A stretch of DNA of 64,000 bases from Candidatus Tepidiaquacella proteinivora (GCA_013348845.1 CP054675.1:1869501-1933500); one strand, 5' to 3'. Counted from the stretch's first letter, positions 9,806 through 20,882 are shown. Notes: generated by a model not told the origin, from the sequence alone. Numbers and translations are program-made.

Positions 9806-10980
9806 TTATCTCTTACTTTTTTTATCGTAGAGAGAAGGTTCTTTATATATATTTCATACAAAATAAATGAAATATTCAATAGCACAAAAGTCGCTAACAT
9901 ACCTGCGGCAACCAGTATTATTCTTTTAGGTCTTTTCTTATATTCCGGTAACGATGGATAATCTAAAACAATTACACTTGGCATTTCTTTTTTCTCTTCT
10001 ATCTTTGCTTGTTCGTAAATTGGTATGATATATGTTAAAAGTTTATTTTGAATTTCAACATCTCTTGTAAGTCTCAAATAATTTAGCACAACATCCGGAG
10101 CATCCTTTAATCTAAGACTGCTTGTTTTATCGTTTGACTTTTTTATGTTTTCTAATTCCTTTTTCATTTCCGCGATTTTCGCTTCCTGAAGTTTAACTTC
10201 AGCTTCATCAGGGGATAAGGCTTTTCTAAGTAATTCTAATTTAATTTTTTCTGACTCTAAATCTGCTTCTAATTGAACTGTAGATTGGACTACAGTTTTT
10301 GTAACGATATCAGGAGCAAAACCATATCTCTCCTGAAAGTACTTGAGGGAATCCTCCGCTTTTTTTAAATCGTTTTTAATTTCTTTATAACGACCCTCAA
10401 TAAACTCTCTTGTTATTTTTGCGTTTTGAACATTCATTTCAATGTTTATCGAATTCAATAATTCTATCATATATTCAACAATTTCTTTTGCTCTTTGAGG
10501 ATCTATATCAAATACTCCTACTTCTATTGTCCCGGCTTTTAAATTTTTTGTTACGTATGTTTTATTTTCTCTGAAATCTTTAATTGCGTCTTGCATAAAT
10601 CTATAATTATACACTTTCATAAGATCATATTTTTTTATTACTTCTTCGAGACATCTCCTGCTTTGTAGAATCTCTTCATATAATGCAAGTTCCTTATTCA
10701 TTACACTTCCTGTTAATTCTTCAAAACCTCCTAAATCAGGAATTCCTGCACTTGAAAGTAATCCTCCTAATCCAAGTGATGTTTTACCGGATGCTTTTAT
10801 TATTGTGCTTGAAAGATATTCGGGTTTTATTACAAAAAACGCAAGGATAACCATAATTATTCCAACTGCTAAAGTAGTAAAGGTAATTACTTTCCAGTGC
10901 TTCAGAAAAATGATTAAGTACTTCGTTAATGTGCTTTCATTTATATTTTCAGTAATATCCTTGTTTTTAGTTTGAGACAT
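9802..10980 (-). CDS. Wzz-like polysaccharide chain-length regulator
   Basis: 392 residues with the polysaccharide co-polymerase layout: a first membrane helix (~31-53), a long periplasmic region with coiled-coil stretches (~190-285), a GNVR-like segment, and a C-terminal proline-containing helix (PSLPEYKKRPKRI then ~20 hydrophobic residues). No tyrosine-kinase domain is attached, so this is a Wzz type rather than a Wzc fusion. It is the first gene of the polysaccharide operon and sets chain length with the Wzy-like protein encoded directly after it. Confidence 0.87.
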   Translation of the reverse strand: MSQTKNKDITENINESTLTKYLIIFLKHWKVITFTTLAVGIIMVILAFFVIKPEYLSSTIIKASGKTSLGLGGLLSSAGIPDLGGFEELTGSVMNKELALYEEILQSRRCLEEVIKKYDLMKVYNYRFMQDAIKDFRENKTYVTKNLKAGTIEVGVFDIDPQRAKEIVEYMIELLNSINIEMNVQNAKITREFIEGRYKEIKNDLKKAEDSLKYFQERYGFAPDIVTKTVVQSTVQLEADLESEKIKLELLRKALSPDEAEVKLQEAKIAEMKKELENIKKSNDKTSSLRLKDAPDVVLNYLRLTRDVEIQNKLLTYIIPIYEQAKIEEKKEMPSVIVLDYPSLPEYKKRPKRIILVAAGMLATFVLLNISFILYEIYIKNLLSTIKKVRDK

Positions 10981-11279
10981 ATTATAAATTAATAATTATT
11001 ATGAACTTGTTCTGAATAAACCGATTAAAATTAATATTGGCTTTAAAAATATTATTTCCCTTTTGAATTAATTTCTTCAATGACTCTCTGGAATTTTGCA
11101 TATCTATCTTTCTATGGGTGTATCTGATATTTTATAAAAAATAAAGATAAAATTATTAATTTTATTGTTCAAGATAAATATAATAAAATTCAAATATATA
11201 AAATAAGTGATTTATATAAAAGAGTTATTAGTAATTCAAAATATTCAATTTCAGAATTGTTGAACTGATACAATTAATA
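10981..11279. other. Leader region of the polysaccharide operon
   Basis: 299 bases without a gene, between the Wzz-like start and the end of the M3 peptidase gene, both on the minus strand. Read on the minus strand, 11198-11191 is TATATTTG, an exact match to the TAnnTTTG -7 box of Bacteroidetes, but no TTG lies 17-23 bases upstream of it. If used, it would give a leader of about 200 bases. I see no JUMPstart/ops-like element or riboswitch. Confidence 0.4.
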
Positions 11280-13370
11280 CTATTCCATACCTTTTCTTTT
11301 AAGTAAAGGTTTAATATCGGGTTCTTTTCCACGAAATCTTATATATAAAACCATCGGATCTTCTGAACCACCTTTTTCAAGAATATTTTTTCTAAAAGAT
11401 TCTGCTGTTGTTTTATTGAAGATACCATCTTCCCTGAATTTTTCAAACGCATCTGCATCAAGTACTTGTGACCAGATATAGCTGTAATATCCGGACGAAT
11501 ATCCGGAATTAAAAATATGATTAAAATAAGTTGTCCTATATCTTGGGAGAATTTCATTTATCAAGCCAATTTTATTCATAGTATTTTTTTCAAAAGTTAA
11601 AATATCTTCAGTCAATTCATTGGTAAGAGTATGATATGCCATATCTAAATAGCATGCTGCAAGATATTCTGTCGTAATGAACCCTTGATTGAATTTTGAA
11701 CTTTCATCCAGTTTTTTTAATAGTTCATCTGGAATTTTCTCACCTGTTTGATAATGCTTCGCATAAAACTCTAAAACAGCAGGTTCGGTAGCCCAGTTTT
11801 CCATAATTTGTGACGGTAATTCCACAAAGTCTAAAGATACATTAGTTCCTGAAATACTTTTATATTGACATTTTGATAACATTCCGTGTAATGCATGCCC
11901 GAATTCATGGAACATAGTTTCTACTTCATCGAAAGTTAATAATGCCGGCATATCTTTCGTTGGTCTGGTAAAATTAAAAACATTTGTAATTATTGGAGTT
12001 ATATTCTTACCTTTATAAATATACTGCTCTCTGTAATTACTCATCCATGCTCCGCCGCGTTTGTTAGAACGTGGATGAAAATCAAGATAGTAAATACAAA
12101 TATGACTACCATCTGAATCTAATACTTCATAAGTCTGAACTTCTTCATTGTATTTCGGTATATCAGTCCTAAGTTTGAAAGTTAAGCCAAATAAAATATT
12201 TGCAACTTTAAATACACCTTCTTTTACTCTATTTAATTCAAAATAAGGTTTAAGTTGTTCTTCATCCAGGTTATATTTTTCTTTCCTTAATTTTTCTGTA
12301 TAATATCTCCAGTCCCAGGGTTGAAGTTTAAAGTTTCCATTCTCCTTATCTATTAATTTCTGCAAATCTTCTGCTTCTTTTTGAGCAGTTTTTATTGACG
12401 GTATCCAGAGTTGATCTAATAGTTTATATACATTTTCAGGTGCTTTTGCCATTGTTTCTTCAAGTCGGAATTCTGAATGTGTATTGTAGCCAAGCAAATT
12501 TGCTTTTTCTATTCTTAATTTTATTATTTCTGCAACTATTTCTTTATTATCGTATTCGTTGTTATTATTTCCTCTATTCATATAAGCGGTTAGAATTTTT
12601 TCTCTTAATTCTCTTTTATCGGCATATTGTAAAAAAGGCATAATGCTTGGGTTATGCAATGTAAACATCCATTTACCTTCAAATCCATTCTTTTGAGCTG
12701 TCTCATATGCTGATGCAATCACATTTTCTGGTAAACCTGCGAGGTCTTCTTTATTTTCTATAATAAGTTTGAAATTATTTGTTTCTGCAAGTAAATTACT
12801 TCCGAATTTTAAACTTAAAATAGATAATCTCTCATTTATTTCTCTTAATCTTTTCTGTTTTTCTTCATCTAAACCTGCTCCTCCTCTTATAAATCTTTTA
12901 TAAGTTTCTTCTAATAATGTCTTTTTTTCAGTGGGGAGATTTAATTCCGAGCGTCGATCATATACATATTTAATTCTTTCAAATAATTTTTTGTTTTGTA
13001 AAATTTTATCATTGTGTTGAGAAATTAAAGGAGCAATTTCCTGAGCTAATTCCTGAAGTTCTTTGCTCGTATTCGCTGATAGCATATTATAAAATACTGC
13101 AGCAATTTCTGATAAAAGGATATCGCTGTTTTCAAGAGCTTCAATTGTATTACTAAATGTCGGGATAGCAGAATTACTGACTATTTTCTCTATCTCTTTT
13201 TCCTGCTGAAGTATAGCCTCTTTGAACGCTGGTAAAAAATGTTCTGTCTTAATTCTGTTAAATGGTGGAACGTTGAAGGGGGTTTCGTATGGGCTTAAAA
13301 GGGGATTATCCTGCCCTAACAATAAGGTATTACAGATTAAAATTAAAGCTGTTAAAATTAATTTTTTCAT
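11280..13370 (-). CDS. dcp: M3 family metallopeptidase, peptidyl-dipeptidase Dcp-like, exported
   Basis: 696 residues, the family's usual size plus a signal peptide (MKKLILTALILICNTLLLGQ). The zinc site HEFGH lies at about residue 489 (TMFHEFGHALHGM), with the third ligand Glu in FVELPSQIMENWA ~28 residues later. The start of the mature protein (NPLLSPYETPFNVPPFNRIK) resembles Dcp rather than cytosolic PepF. It probably removes C-terminal dipeptides from peptides in the periplasm. The WYL regulator lies six bases upstream, so both are probably co-transcribed. Confidence 0.92.
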   Translation of the reverse strand: MKKLILTALILICNTLLLGQDNPLLSPYETPFNVPPFNRIKTEHFLPAFKEAILQQEKEIEKIVSNSAIPTFSNTIEALENSDILLSEIAAVFYNMLSANTSKELQELAQEIAPLISQHNDKILQNKKLFERIKYVYDRRSELNLPTEKKTLLEETYKRFIRGGAGLDEEKQKRLREINERLSILSLKFGSNLLAETNNFKLIIENKEDLAGLPENVIASAYETAQKNGFEGKWMFTLHNPSIMPFLQYADKRELREKILTAYMNRGNNNNEYDNKEIVAEIIKLRIEKANLLGYNTHSEFRLEETMAKAPENVYKLLDQLWIPSIKTAQKEAEDLQKLIDKENGNFKLQPWDWRYYTEKLRKEKYNLDEEQLKPYFELNRVKEGVFKVANILFGLTFKLRTDIPKYNEEVQTYEVLDSDGSHICIYYLDFHPRSNKRGGAWMSNYREQYIYKGKNITPIITNVFNFTRPTKDMPALLTFDEVETMFHEFGHALHGMLSKCQYKSISGTNVSLDFVELPSQIMENWATEPAVLEFYAKHYQTGEKIPDELLKKLDESSKFNQGFITTEYLAACYLDMAYHTLTNELTEDILTFEKNTMNKIGLINEILPRYRTTYFNHIFNSGYSSGYYSYIWSQVLDADAFEKFREDGIFNKTTAESFRKNILEKGGSEDPMVLYIRFRGKEPDIKPLLKRKGME

Positions 13371-13376
13371 TTTATA

Positions 13377-14249
13377 TTATTTAGTTTTATAAATTTTTAT
13401 TATTTCATTTGCTTTTGAAATTATTATGTCAATTAATTCTCTGGGTTCAATAACTTTTGCATTTTTTCCCCAACCCATTATCCAGGAAATTAATTCATTG
13501 GAAATTCTTACATTCATTTCTAAGATATATTTTTCATCTTGTAAATATATTTTCTGAGTTTCAATATAAATGTTATCCTTTATATTTTCTCCTATTTCCT
13601 TAGGAAATTCAATTTTCACCTTATAAATATTTCCCCCAACATATATTCCCCATACTGTTTTGAAATATTCTGTTAAGTCCGGTAAATTTTTAATATTAAT
13701 TTTTCGGTTAGTAAATTTTATATCATTTATTTTATCAAACGAGAAAATCTTAATTGTATTATCTTCATTATTTTCTAATCCGAGAAGATAAATACTTCTT
13801 GATGTTCTGATTATTGATAGAGGCAGAATATATTTCTGATTAATTGTGTTTGAGTCAGCTTTTTTGTATTCAAGGATAATTTCTATTTTATTGTTAATTG
13901 AATTTACAATTTTAACAAAAATGCTTAATGTTTTTTCTCCAAACTTTTTCTTCAGCAATTTTAAACTTTTAATGGTTTCATGCTTGCTATATGAAAGATA
14001 TAAATTAATAAAACCATTTAATACTTCATCAGGCATACTATAAATATAATACTTTCCTTTTGTTGAATGTATCTGAACCCCAATACTTCTTAAAATACTC
14101 GCATCCCTTCTTATAGATTGAGGACTGATATTATTAAAATAATTACATAAATCTGACTCTGAATATTTCCCCTGATTTTCAAGTATTATTGCGCACATTT
14201 CTATTAATCTTAATGTGTCCTTACCAATTAGGGATTTTTTAGGCATCAT
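13377..14249 (-). CDS. WYL-domain transcriptional regulator (YafY-like)
   Basis: 290 residues. A helix-turn-helix occupies residues ~10-75 (PQSIRRDASILRSIGVQI is the recognition part). A WYL-type domain follows at ~130-205 (YILPLSIIRTSRSIYLLGLE) and a C-terminal WCX-type domain ends in SWIMGWGKNAKVIEP. Such proteins bind nucleic acid or nucleotide ligands and often act as repressors in stress or defence settings. No defence gene is adjacent; the only gene downstream is the M3 peptidase. The ligand is unknown. Confidence 0.85.
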   Translation of the reverse strand: MMPKKSLIGKDTLRLIEMCAIILENQGKYSESDLCNYFNNISPQSIRRDASILRSIGVQIHSTKGKYYIYSMPDEVLNGFINLYLSYSKHETIKSLKLLKKKFGEKTLSIFVKIVNSINNKIEIILEYKKADSNTINQKYILPLSIIRTSRSIYLLGLENNEDNTIKIFSFDKINDIKFTNRKINIKNLPDLTEYFKTVWGIYVGGNIYKVKIEFPKEIGENIKDNIYIETQKIYLQDEKYILEMNVRISNELISWIMGWGKNAKVIEPRELIDIIISKANEIIKIYKTK

Positions 14250-14342
14250 AAGACTTTTTTGATAAAGATATTAATAGGAATTACAAAGTTCAATGTTTTA
14301 TAATTGCCCCGAAAAATATTTTGTTATTTTTAAAATGATTTA

Positions 14343-14960
14343 TTAATTCTCTTTACTTTTTTCTTTTTTAATTATTATTATAATATTTCCATTTTCTCTT
14401 GATATTTCTATTTGTTCCTCATTGAGATTTTCTTTGTGATGAGCTTTTAAATAATTTTTAATTTCCTCATCTGACATTTTCTCAAAATCAAATTTAATAT
14501 CTTCATTAAATTCATTTTTTATTTTTTCTTTTGGGGTTTCTAAGTTATTCTTAAATTGTTTATTATCATTAATTTTAATTTCAATTTTCTTGACCCCGCT
14601 TAAAAGAAAGTCTGATAAAACTCCTGTAACTATAATTTTTAATTGCTTATGTCCTGATGAATCTGTGAAAAATTCTATTTCTGTTTGACTATCTTCAAGG
14701 TTTAAGCCCCTTGAGTTATTTTGTAATAAATCAAGAGAATCAAGTATATTATTTGCTTTTAATACAGAATCAATATTATTCGTTTCAGCATACAATGTAT
14801 CGATAAGGTTTTGTATTTCTGATTTTGTAATTAATTTATTAGTATCTAAAGTTATATTATTTGCATTAATATTTTTACCTTGCAGAAATATTAAAAAGAA
14901 AATTACTATAATTAAATTGATGTAAATATTTAAACTATCAGAATTATTATTATTTTTCAT
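14343..14960 (-). CDS. Unknown exported or membrane-anchored protein
   Basis: 205 residues, not recognised. After an Asn-rich start there is one hydrophobic segment (~12-28, IYINLIIVIFFLIFLQG), so it is exported or anchored. The rest is hydrophilic, with a charged helical stretch (SDEEIKNYLKAHH, ~163-175) and a Lys-rich C-terminus (IIIIIKKEKSKEN). There is no Cys in a lipobox. It stands between the WYL regulator and the frameshifted T9SS gene, separated from the latter by a terminator, so it has its own promoter or depends on read-through. Confidence 0.55.
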   Translation of the reverse strand: MKNNNNSDSLNIYINLIIVIFFLIFLQGKNINANNITLDTNKLITKSEIQNLIDTLYAETNNIDSVLKANNILDSLDLLQNNSRGLNLEDSQTEIEFFTDSSGHKQLKIIVTGVLSDFLLSGVKKIEIKINDNKQFKNNLETPKEKIKNEFNEDIKFDFEKMSDEEIKNYLKAHHKENLNEEQIEISRENGNIIIIIKKEKSKEN

Positions 14961-15022
14961 TTCTTTGGTATGTTATTATTTTAAATAGTTTTTTTAAAAA
15001 AAGTTCCAATAAAGAAATAAAA

Positions 15023-15055
15023 AAGCGGTTGATTATTTTACTTCATCAACCGCTT
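15023..15055 (-). terminator. Rho-independent terminator of the T9SS cargo gene
   Basis: An 11-bp perfect stem (15023-15033 with 15045-15055, AAGCGGTTGAT) with an 11-base loop. Read on the minus strand it is followed by a U-rich tract (complement of 15010-15024). It lies 27 bases after the stop of the gene at 15082. Confidence 0.9.
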
Positions 15056-15057
15056 GG

Positions 15058-15071
15058 AGAAAGGAGGAGAT
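15058..15071. other. Near-perfect extended Shine-Dalgarno/anti-SD sequence in a 3' UTR
   Basis: The plus strand reads AGAAAGGAGGAGAT, one base from the full complement of the 16S rRNA 3' tail, yet no start codon follows at a usable distance. In the minus-strand transcript that is actually made here the same bases read as a copy of the anti-SD, between the stop codon at 15082 and the terminator. Confidence 0.5.
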
Positions 15072-15081
15072 AAAACTCTTA

Positions 15082-15699
15082 TTATTTTACCACAGTCATA
15101 ATTTTTGTTGCTGTAAAACTACCTGCCACTATCTTATAGTAATATATCCCACTGGCTAAATTGCTCCTGAATTCTACTGTATGTACTCCTGCCTCTTTAT
15201 ATCCCTTAAATACTGTTGCAACTTCCCTTCCACTTATATCATATATTAATATCGTTACATATTCAGCCTGTGGTACCTCAAAATTTATATATGTCACAGG
15301 GTTAAATGGATTTGGATAATTCTGGGACATTGAATATTTCTTCGGACTTAATACTGTTACTTCTCCTTTTAAATTATGATATTCATAATTTCCATTATAA
15401 TCTATCTGCTTTAACCTGTATTGATAAGTCCCGGGTTGTAAGTTCTTATCTTCATAACTGTAACTCTTACCCGGGTCTGCACTTACAAATCCTATCTTAT
15501 TCCATCCATTACCTGAATTACGCTCTACTTCAAATCCTTTGTTATTTATCTCTTCTATTGTCTTCCAGCTTAATTTTACATTATTACCTGTTACACTGTA
15601 GGTGAATTTTTCCATCTTTACAGGCAATGGCCCGTTTGAACCTACATCGTCTATGTATATCCTGTCATTTCCCACCCCTTTTTTTGCTTCTTCTACCAT
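15082..15699 (-). CDS. T9SS cargo protein, C-terminal fragment (frameshifted gene)
   Basis: 205 residues that continue, in the -1 frame, the protein encoded at 15693-16148. It begins inside the end of a jelly-roll domain (GNDRIYIDDVG), continues with a fibronectin-like segment (~25-115) and ends in a T9SS sorting domain (NYPNPFNPVTYI, IYDISGREV, ASGIYYYKI). It has no signal peptide, so as a separate protein it could not reach the T9SS. The two pieces overlap by seven bases (ATGGTAG on the minus strand). One missing base, or two extra, would explain the break. Confidence 0.75.
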   Translation of the reverse strand: MVEEAKKGVGNDRIYIDDVGSNGPLPVKMEKFTYSVTGNNVKLSWKTIEEINNKGFEVERNSGNGWNKIGFVSADPGKSYSYEDKNLQPGTYQYRLKQIDYNGNYEYHNLKGEVTVLSPKKYSMSQNYPNPFNPVTYINFEVPQAEYVTILIYDISGREVATVFKGYKEAGVHTVEFRSNLASGIYYYKIVAGSFTATKIMTVVK

Positions 15700-16148
15700 A
15701 ATAATATTGTATTATTGTTTGTTCCGTGGTATTCCACTGGAAAAATTATTTCTTTATTGTTCCATTTCTTTGATTCTGGTATTACAGTTGCTATCAAAAC
15801 TGTATCGCCATTATTTACAATCGGATTGTATATATATACTCCTAATTCTGCTCCTTTATTTCCTTCGTGTGCTGTATGATAAAAACTGAAGGATGTAGTT
15901 GATGTTATTGATATACTATTAATCTGGAGGAAATTCTCAGTCTTTTTTACATTATTTTCTTTTGAAAGTGCTGAGTATTTTCCTGTTTTTGCTTTTCCAT
16001 TGGTTTTTATCCATCCGGCTGAGGACCAGCCCGGAGGAACGAATTGTCCTTCAAAGCTCTCCACATATTGACCATAGGTAAGTCCTGCTATAAGCAGTAG
16101 TGCTATTGTTGTTAGTATGTTTATGTTTTTTAAGTTCATTTTTTTCAT
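15693..16148 (-). CDS. T9SS cargo protein, N-terminal fragment (frameshifted gene)
   Basis: 151 residues: a signal peptide ending near LTYGQ (residue ~27), then a choice-of-anchor-J/cleaved-adhesin type jelly-roll domain (YVESFEGQFVPPGWSS, later FSFYHTAHEGNKGAELGVYI) that stops at a TAG just before the conserved YIDDV strand found in the other frame at 15699. A clear Shine-Dalgarno (CTCCTT on the plus strand at 16156-16161) precedes the ATG by seven bases, unusual in this window. Intact, the gene would give a ~355-residue secreted adhesin-like protein. It is a pseudogene, a phase variant or a sequencing error. Confidence 0.75.
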   Translation of the reverse strand: MKKMNLKNINILTTIALLLIAGLTYGQYVESFEGQFVPPGWSSAGWIKTNGKAKTGKYSALSKENNVKKTENFLQINSISITSTTSFSFYHTAHEGNKGAELGVYIYNPIVNNGDTVLIATVIPESKKWNNKEIIFPVEYHGTNNNTILLW

Positions 16149-16314
16149 TTTTTATCTCCTTCGCACAATAAATTACAATTTCTGTGCCAGAATTATTTAC
16201 ATATTATTTAAAAAATATTAAATAAAATGATATATGAGCATAGTATTAAAACTATGTTATTAGTTAATATATTTCTTTTATACAGGGAGAAATTTCAGAA
16301 TAATGATATTTAAT

Positions 16315-18381
<2,067 letters not shown>

Positions 18382-18401
18382 TTATGTTGCTTTGCTTTTT
18401 A

Positions 18402-19373
18402 TTATTCTACTGAAATTTTTCCGTTTTCCAGTTTAATTTTTGTGTTTCTTGAGTCTTTGTATTTAAACTTTACTTTTTTATCGTTTAAAGTCACCCTGAA
18501 AGCATTTGTGTTTTTTGAAGTAATAACAAAGTAATCCTTTGCTCTCCATAATCGTTCCTGCCCTTTTTTCATTTCCACAACTTCGGTGTCTTTTGTGATT
18601 TTTTCATCAGTAGAAACGATGATTCTTCCATCTTCAATAGCAACTACTTTTAAAACCATTTTATTTTGTGATTCTGCTTCTTCTTTTTCTCTTGCAGCTT
18701 TTAACGAATCAATTGTACTCTTATTTTCCATTTCCTGACTGGTAGTTTTTCTGATAATTTCTTCCTGGTCATTTCCACCAAAGAAAAGAGATTTGCCAAT
18801 GAAAAATAATCCAACTAAAATTATAACAACAACGACAAATATTCCTCCATATTTAAAATAGACAATATTTTCATTAAAAGATTTTGCAAAATTTGGTTTC
18901 TTATCAACTTCAGGTTCAGGTATTCCTTCTTTTGAAGCTTGAATTCTTTTGGGAGCTGAATAGATTTTCTTTTCTTCTATTTTTTCTGTTTTTTCAGGTT
19001 CCTCTTGTTCCAATGTTGATTCAATGACGGGTGCTTTTTCCTCTATTTCTATAGATTCGTATTTGGAAACAATTTCTTCTGGTTCAATTGACGGTTTTTC
19101 TTCATAAGTTATTGTTGTAGTAAACTTAGGTGTATATTTCCCTTTTCTTGCTGCTTCAAAATCCTTAAGTACCTGCTCAGGATCTATTTTAATATATTTA
19201 GCATATTGTTTTAAATATGCTCTTATATAGGGTAATGGTTGAAAATTAAAATCCCCATTTTCCAGTTTTTCAAAAACTGTGTAATGGAGTCTTGTTTCAT
19301 TCGCAATATCCATCAAGGATATGCCTGCTTTTTCTCTTTGTGCTTTTAAATCTTCTGCAAATTTTTTTAACAT
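18402..19373 (-). CDS. RodZ-like helix-turn-helix membrane protein
   Basis: 323 residues. An N-terminal HTH_25 domain (~8-75, GISLMDIANETRLHYTVFEK) is followed by an acidic linker, a single membrane helix (~172-194) and a periplasmic domain (~230-323, DUF4115-like). This is the layout of RodZ, which links the MreB cytoskeleton to the cell-wall elongation machinery, and of related regulators. No mreB is in the window, so the cell-shape role is inferred from domain order. The gene precedes ligA and is divergent from yggS. Confidence 0.82.
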   Translation of the reverse strand: MLKKFAEDLKAQREKAGISLMDIANETRLHYTVFEKLENGDFNFQPLPYIRAYLKQYAKYIKIDPEQVLKDFEAARKGKYTPKFTTTITYEEKPSIEPEEIVSKYESIEIEEKAPVIESTLEQEEPEKTEKIEEKKIYSAPKRIQASKEGIPEPEVDKKPNFAKSFNENIVYFKYGGIFVVVVIILVGLFFIGKSLFFGGNDQEEIIRKTTSQEMENKSTIDSLKAAREKEEAESQNKMVLKVVAIEDGRIIVSTDEKITKDTEVVEMKKGQERLWRAKDYFVITSKNTNAFRVTLNDKKVKFKYKDSRNTKIKLENGKISVE

Positions 19374-19486
19374 AATTAATTATTTATTATTTTTAGAATT
19401 TTTGTTTATTAAATAAAATTAGTTTCATTTAATCTTATTCCTTTTATAATTGAATATTGCATAAATTAAACATATTTTTAAAACCT

Positions 19487-20182
19487 ATGGGTTTAGATAA
19501 TATAAGAAAAAATTATTTAGATTTAAAATCTAAAATTAAGGCAGTATGTCAGAGGTGTGGTAGGGATGAAAATGAGATAAAAATAGTGGCAGTAAGTAAA
19601 ACTTTTCCGGCTGAGTACATTCTTGAACTTTATAATGCTGGGCATAAGGATTTTGGCGAAAATAGAGTACAAGAGTTGATTAAGAAAAAGGACGAAGTTA
19701 GGAATACCCCTTTAAATTGGCATTTGGTAGGACATTTGCAAACTAATAAAGTTAAATATATATCTAATTTTGTGCATCTTATTCATTCAGTTGATAGTTT
19801 TAAACTTGCGGAAGAAATTGATAAACATGCAAAAAAAAACGATAGAATTATTGATGTTTTAGTACAGGTAAATACAAGTGATGAGTTACAAAAATCCGGA
19901 ATTGAACCAGATAAAACACCAAGATTATGCAGGGAAATCAGCTCATTAGAAAATATTAGATTATGCGGTTTGATGACTTTAGCAATGTTGACTGATAATG
20001 TAAAAATTATTCGTGAAAATTTTAAAACTCTCAAAAATCTGTATAATGAATTAAAAGATATTCATCCGGATTTTAAATATATTTCTATGGGAATGACTTC
20101 AGATTACGAAATAGCAATTGAAGAAGGTTCTAATATGCTAAGAATAGGTAGTGCAATTTTTGGAGCGAGAGAATATCATTAA
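19487..20182 (+). CDS. yggS: YggS/PROSC family PLP-binding protein
   Basis: 232 residues from the ATG at 19487. A TTG start 10 codons upstream is possible, but the family begins where this ATG places it. The alanine-racemase-type barrel is clear: KIVAVSKTFP carries the PLP lysine, followed by DFGENRVQEL, WHLVGHLQTNKV, and the C-terminal SMGMTSDYEIAI and LRIGSAIFG. These proteins buffer pyridoxal phosphate and are not racemases. It leads a plus-strand group with divIVA and the nucleoside phosphorylases. Confidence 0.95.
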   Translation: MGLDNIRKNYLDLKSKIKAVCQRCGRDENEIKIVAVSKTFPAEYILELYNAGHKDFGENRVQELIKKKDEVRNTPLNWHLVGHLQTNKVKYISNFVHLIHSVDSFKLAEEIDKHAKKNDRIIDVLVQVNTSDELQKSGIEPDKTPRLCREISSLENIRLCGLMTLAMLTDNVKIIRENFKTLKNLYNELKDIHPDFKYISMGMTSDYEIAIEEGSNMLRIGSAIFGAREYH

Positions 20183-20219
20183 TTTAAAAAATTCCTTTTG
20201 AAATAAAAAAATTATAAAT

Positions 20220-20882
20220 ATGAATCTCACACCAAAAGAAATAAAGAAAAGAGATTTCAAACGTTCTCTCAGAGGCTACGATGTAGAAGAAGTTGATGCG
20301 TTTCTTGATACTGTAAGTACTCATTATGAAAAATTATTGATAGATAATAAAAATTTAGCTGAGAAAATAAAATCCTTAATTGCTGATATTGAGGTATACA
20401 AAGAAAATGAAGCTAACCTTCAGAAAGCAATAATTAAATCACAAGGTATTGCAGAAGAAGTAATTCAAAATGCTAAAAAGCGAGCAGAAATAATTATTAA
20501 AGAAGCTGAATTAGATGCAAGAAAAGTCAGGCAGGATATTGAAGATGAAATATTAAATAAGAAGCAGGAACTTGAGGAAATAAAGTTAAGAAATGATAAA
20601 ATTATTGAAGATCTTAGAGTTTATTTAACGGAAAAAATTAATGAACTTGAAGAATTTCTGAAGAGCAAGAGAATAATAAAAATGGAATTGTCGTCCGTTG
20701 AGCATTCTGAAGAAGAAGTTGAATCTGAACAAATTAATCTGATTGATTCAAAAGAAGAAGAGGAACAGGAAATAAATCAGCAACAGGAATCAGAAGAGCG
20801 GAAGCCAGTTAAGAAAGTTTATATTGATAATCCATACGACGATTCTAAAAAATCTTTTGATGATACTTTTGAAATAAAATGA
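20220..20882 (+). CDS. divIVA: DivIVA domain protein
   Basis: 220 residues. The first ~35 are the DivIVA membrane-binding signature (TPKEIKKRDFKRSLRGYDVEEVDAFLD). A long coiled coil follows (~30-160), then an acidic Glu/Gln-rich tail (residues ~165-190), probably disordered, and a basic patch. DivIVA proteins recognise curved membrane at poles and septa. The next gene, the phosphorylase, starts inside this stop codon (ATGA), so the two are translationally coupled. Confidence 0.9.
   Translation: MNLTPKEIKKRDFKRSLRGYDVEEVDAFLDTVSTHYEKLLIDNKNLAEKIKSLIADIEVYKENEANLQKAIIKSQGIAEEVIQNAKKRAEIIIKEAELDARKVRQDIEDEILNKKQELEEIKLRNDKIIEDLRVYLTEKINELEEFLKSKRIIKMELSSVEHSEEEVESEQINLIDSKEEEEQEINQQQESEERKPVKKVYIDNPYDDSKKSFDDTFEIK

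Noticed and set aside
15693-15702. Programmed -1 frameshift joining the two halves of the T9SS gene
   Set aside because: No X-XXY-YYZ slippery heptamer at the overlap and no clear pseudoknot; a base loss or a sequencing error is simpler.
19457-19486. Upstream TTG start for yggS
   Set aside because: The ten extra codons do not resemble the family N-terminus, and an ATG at 19487 fits it.
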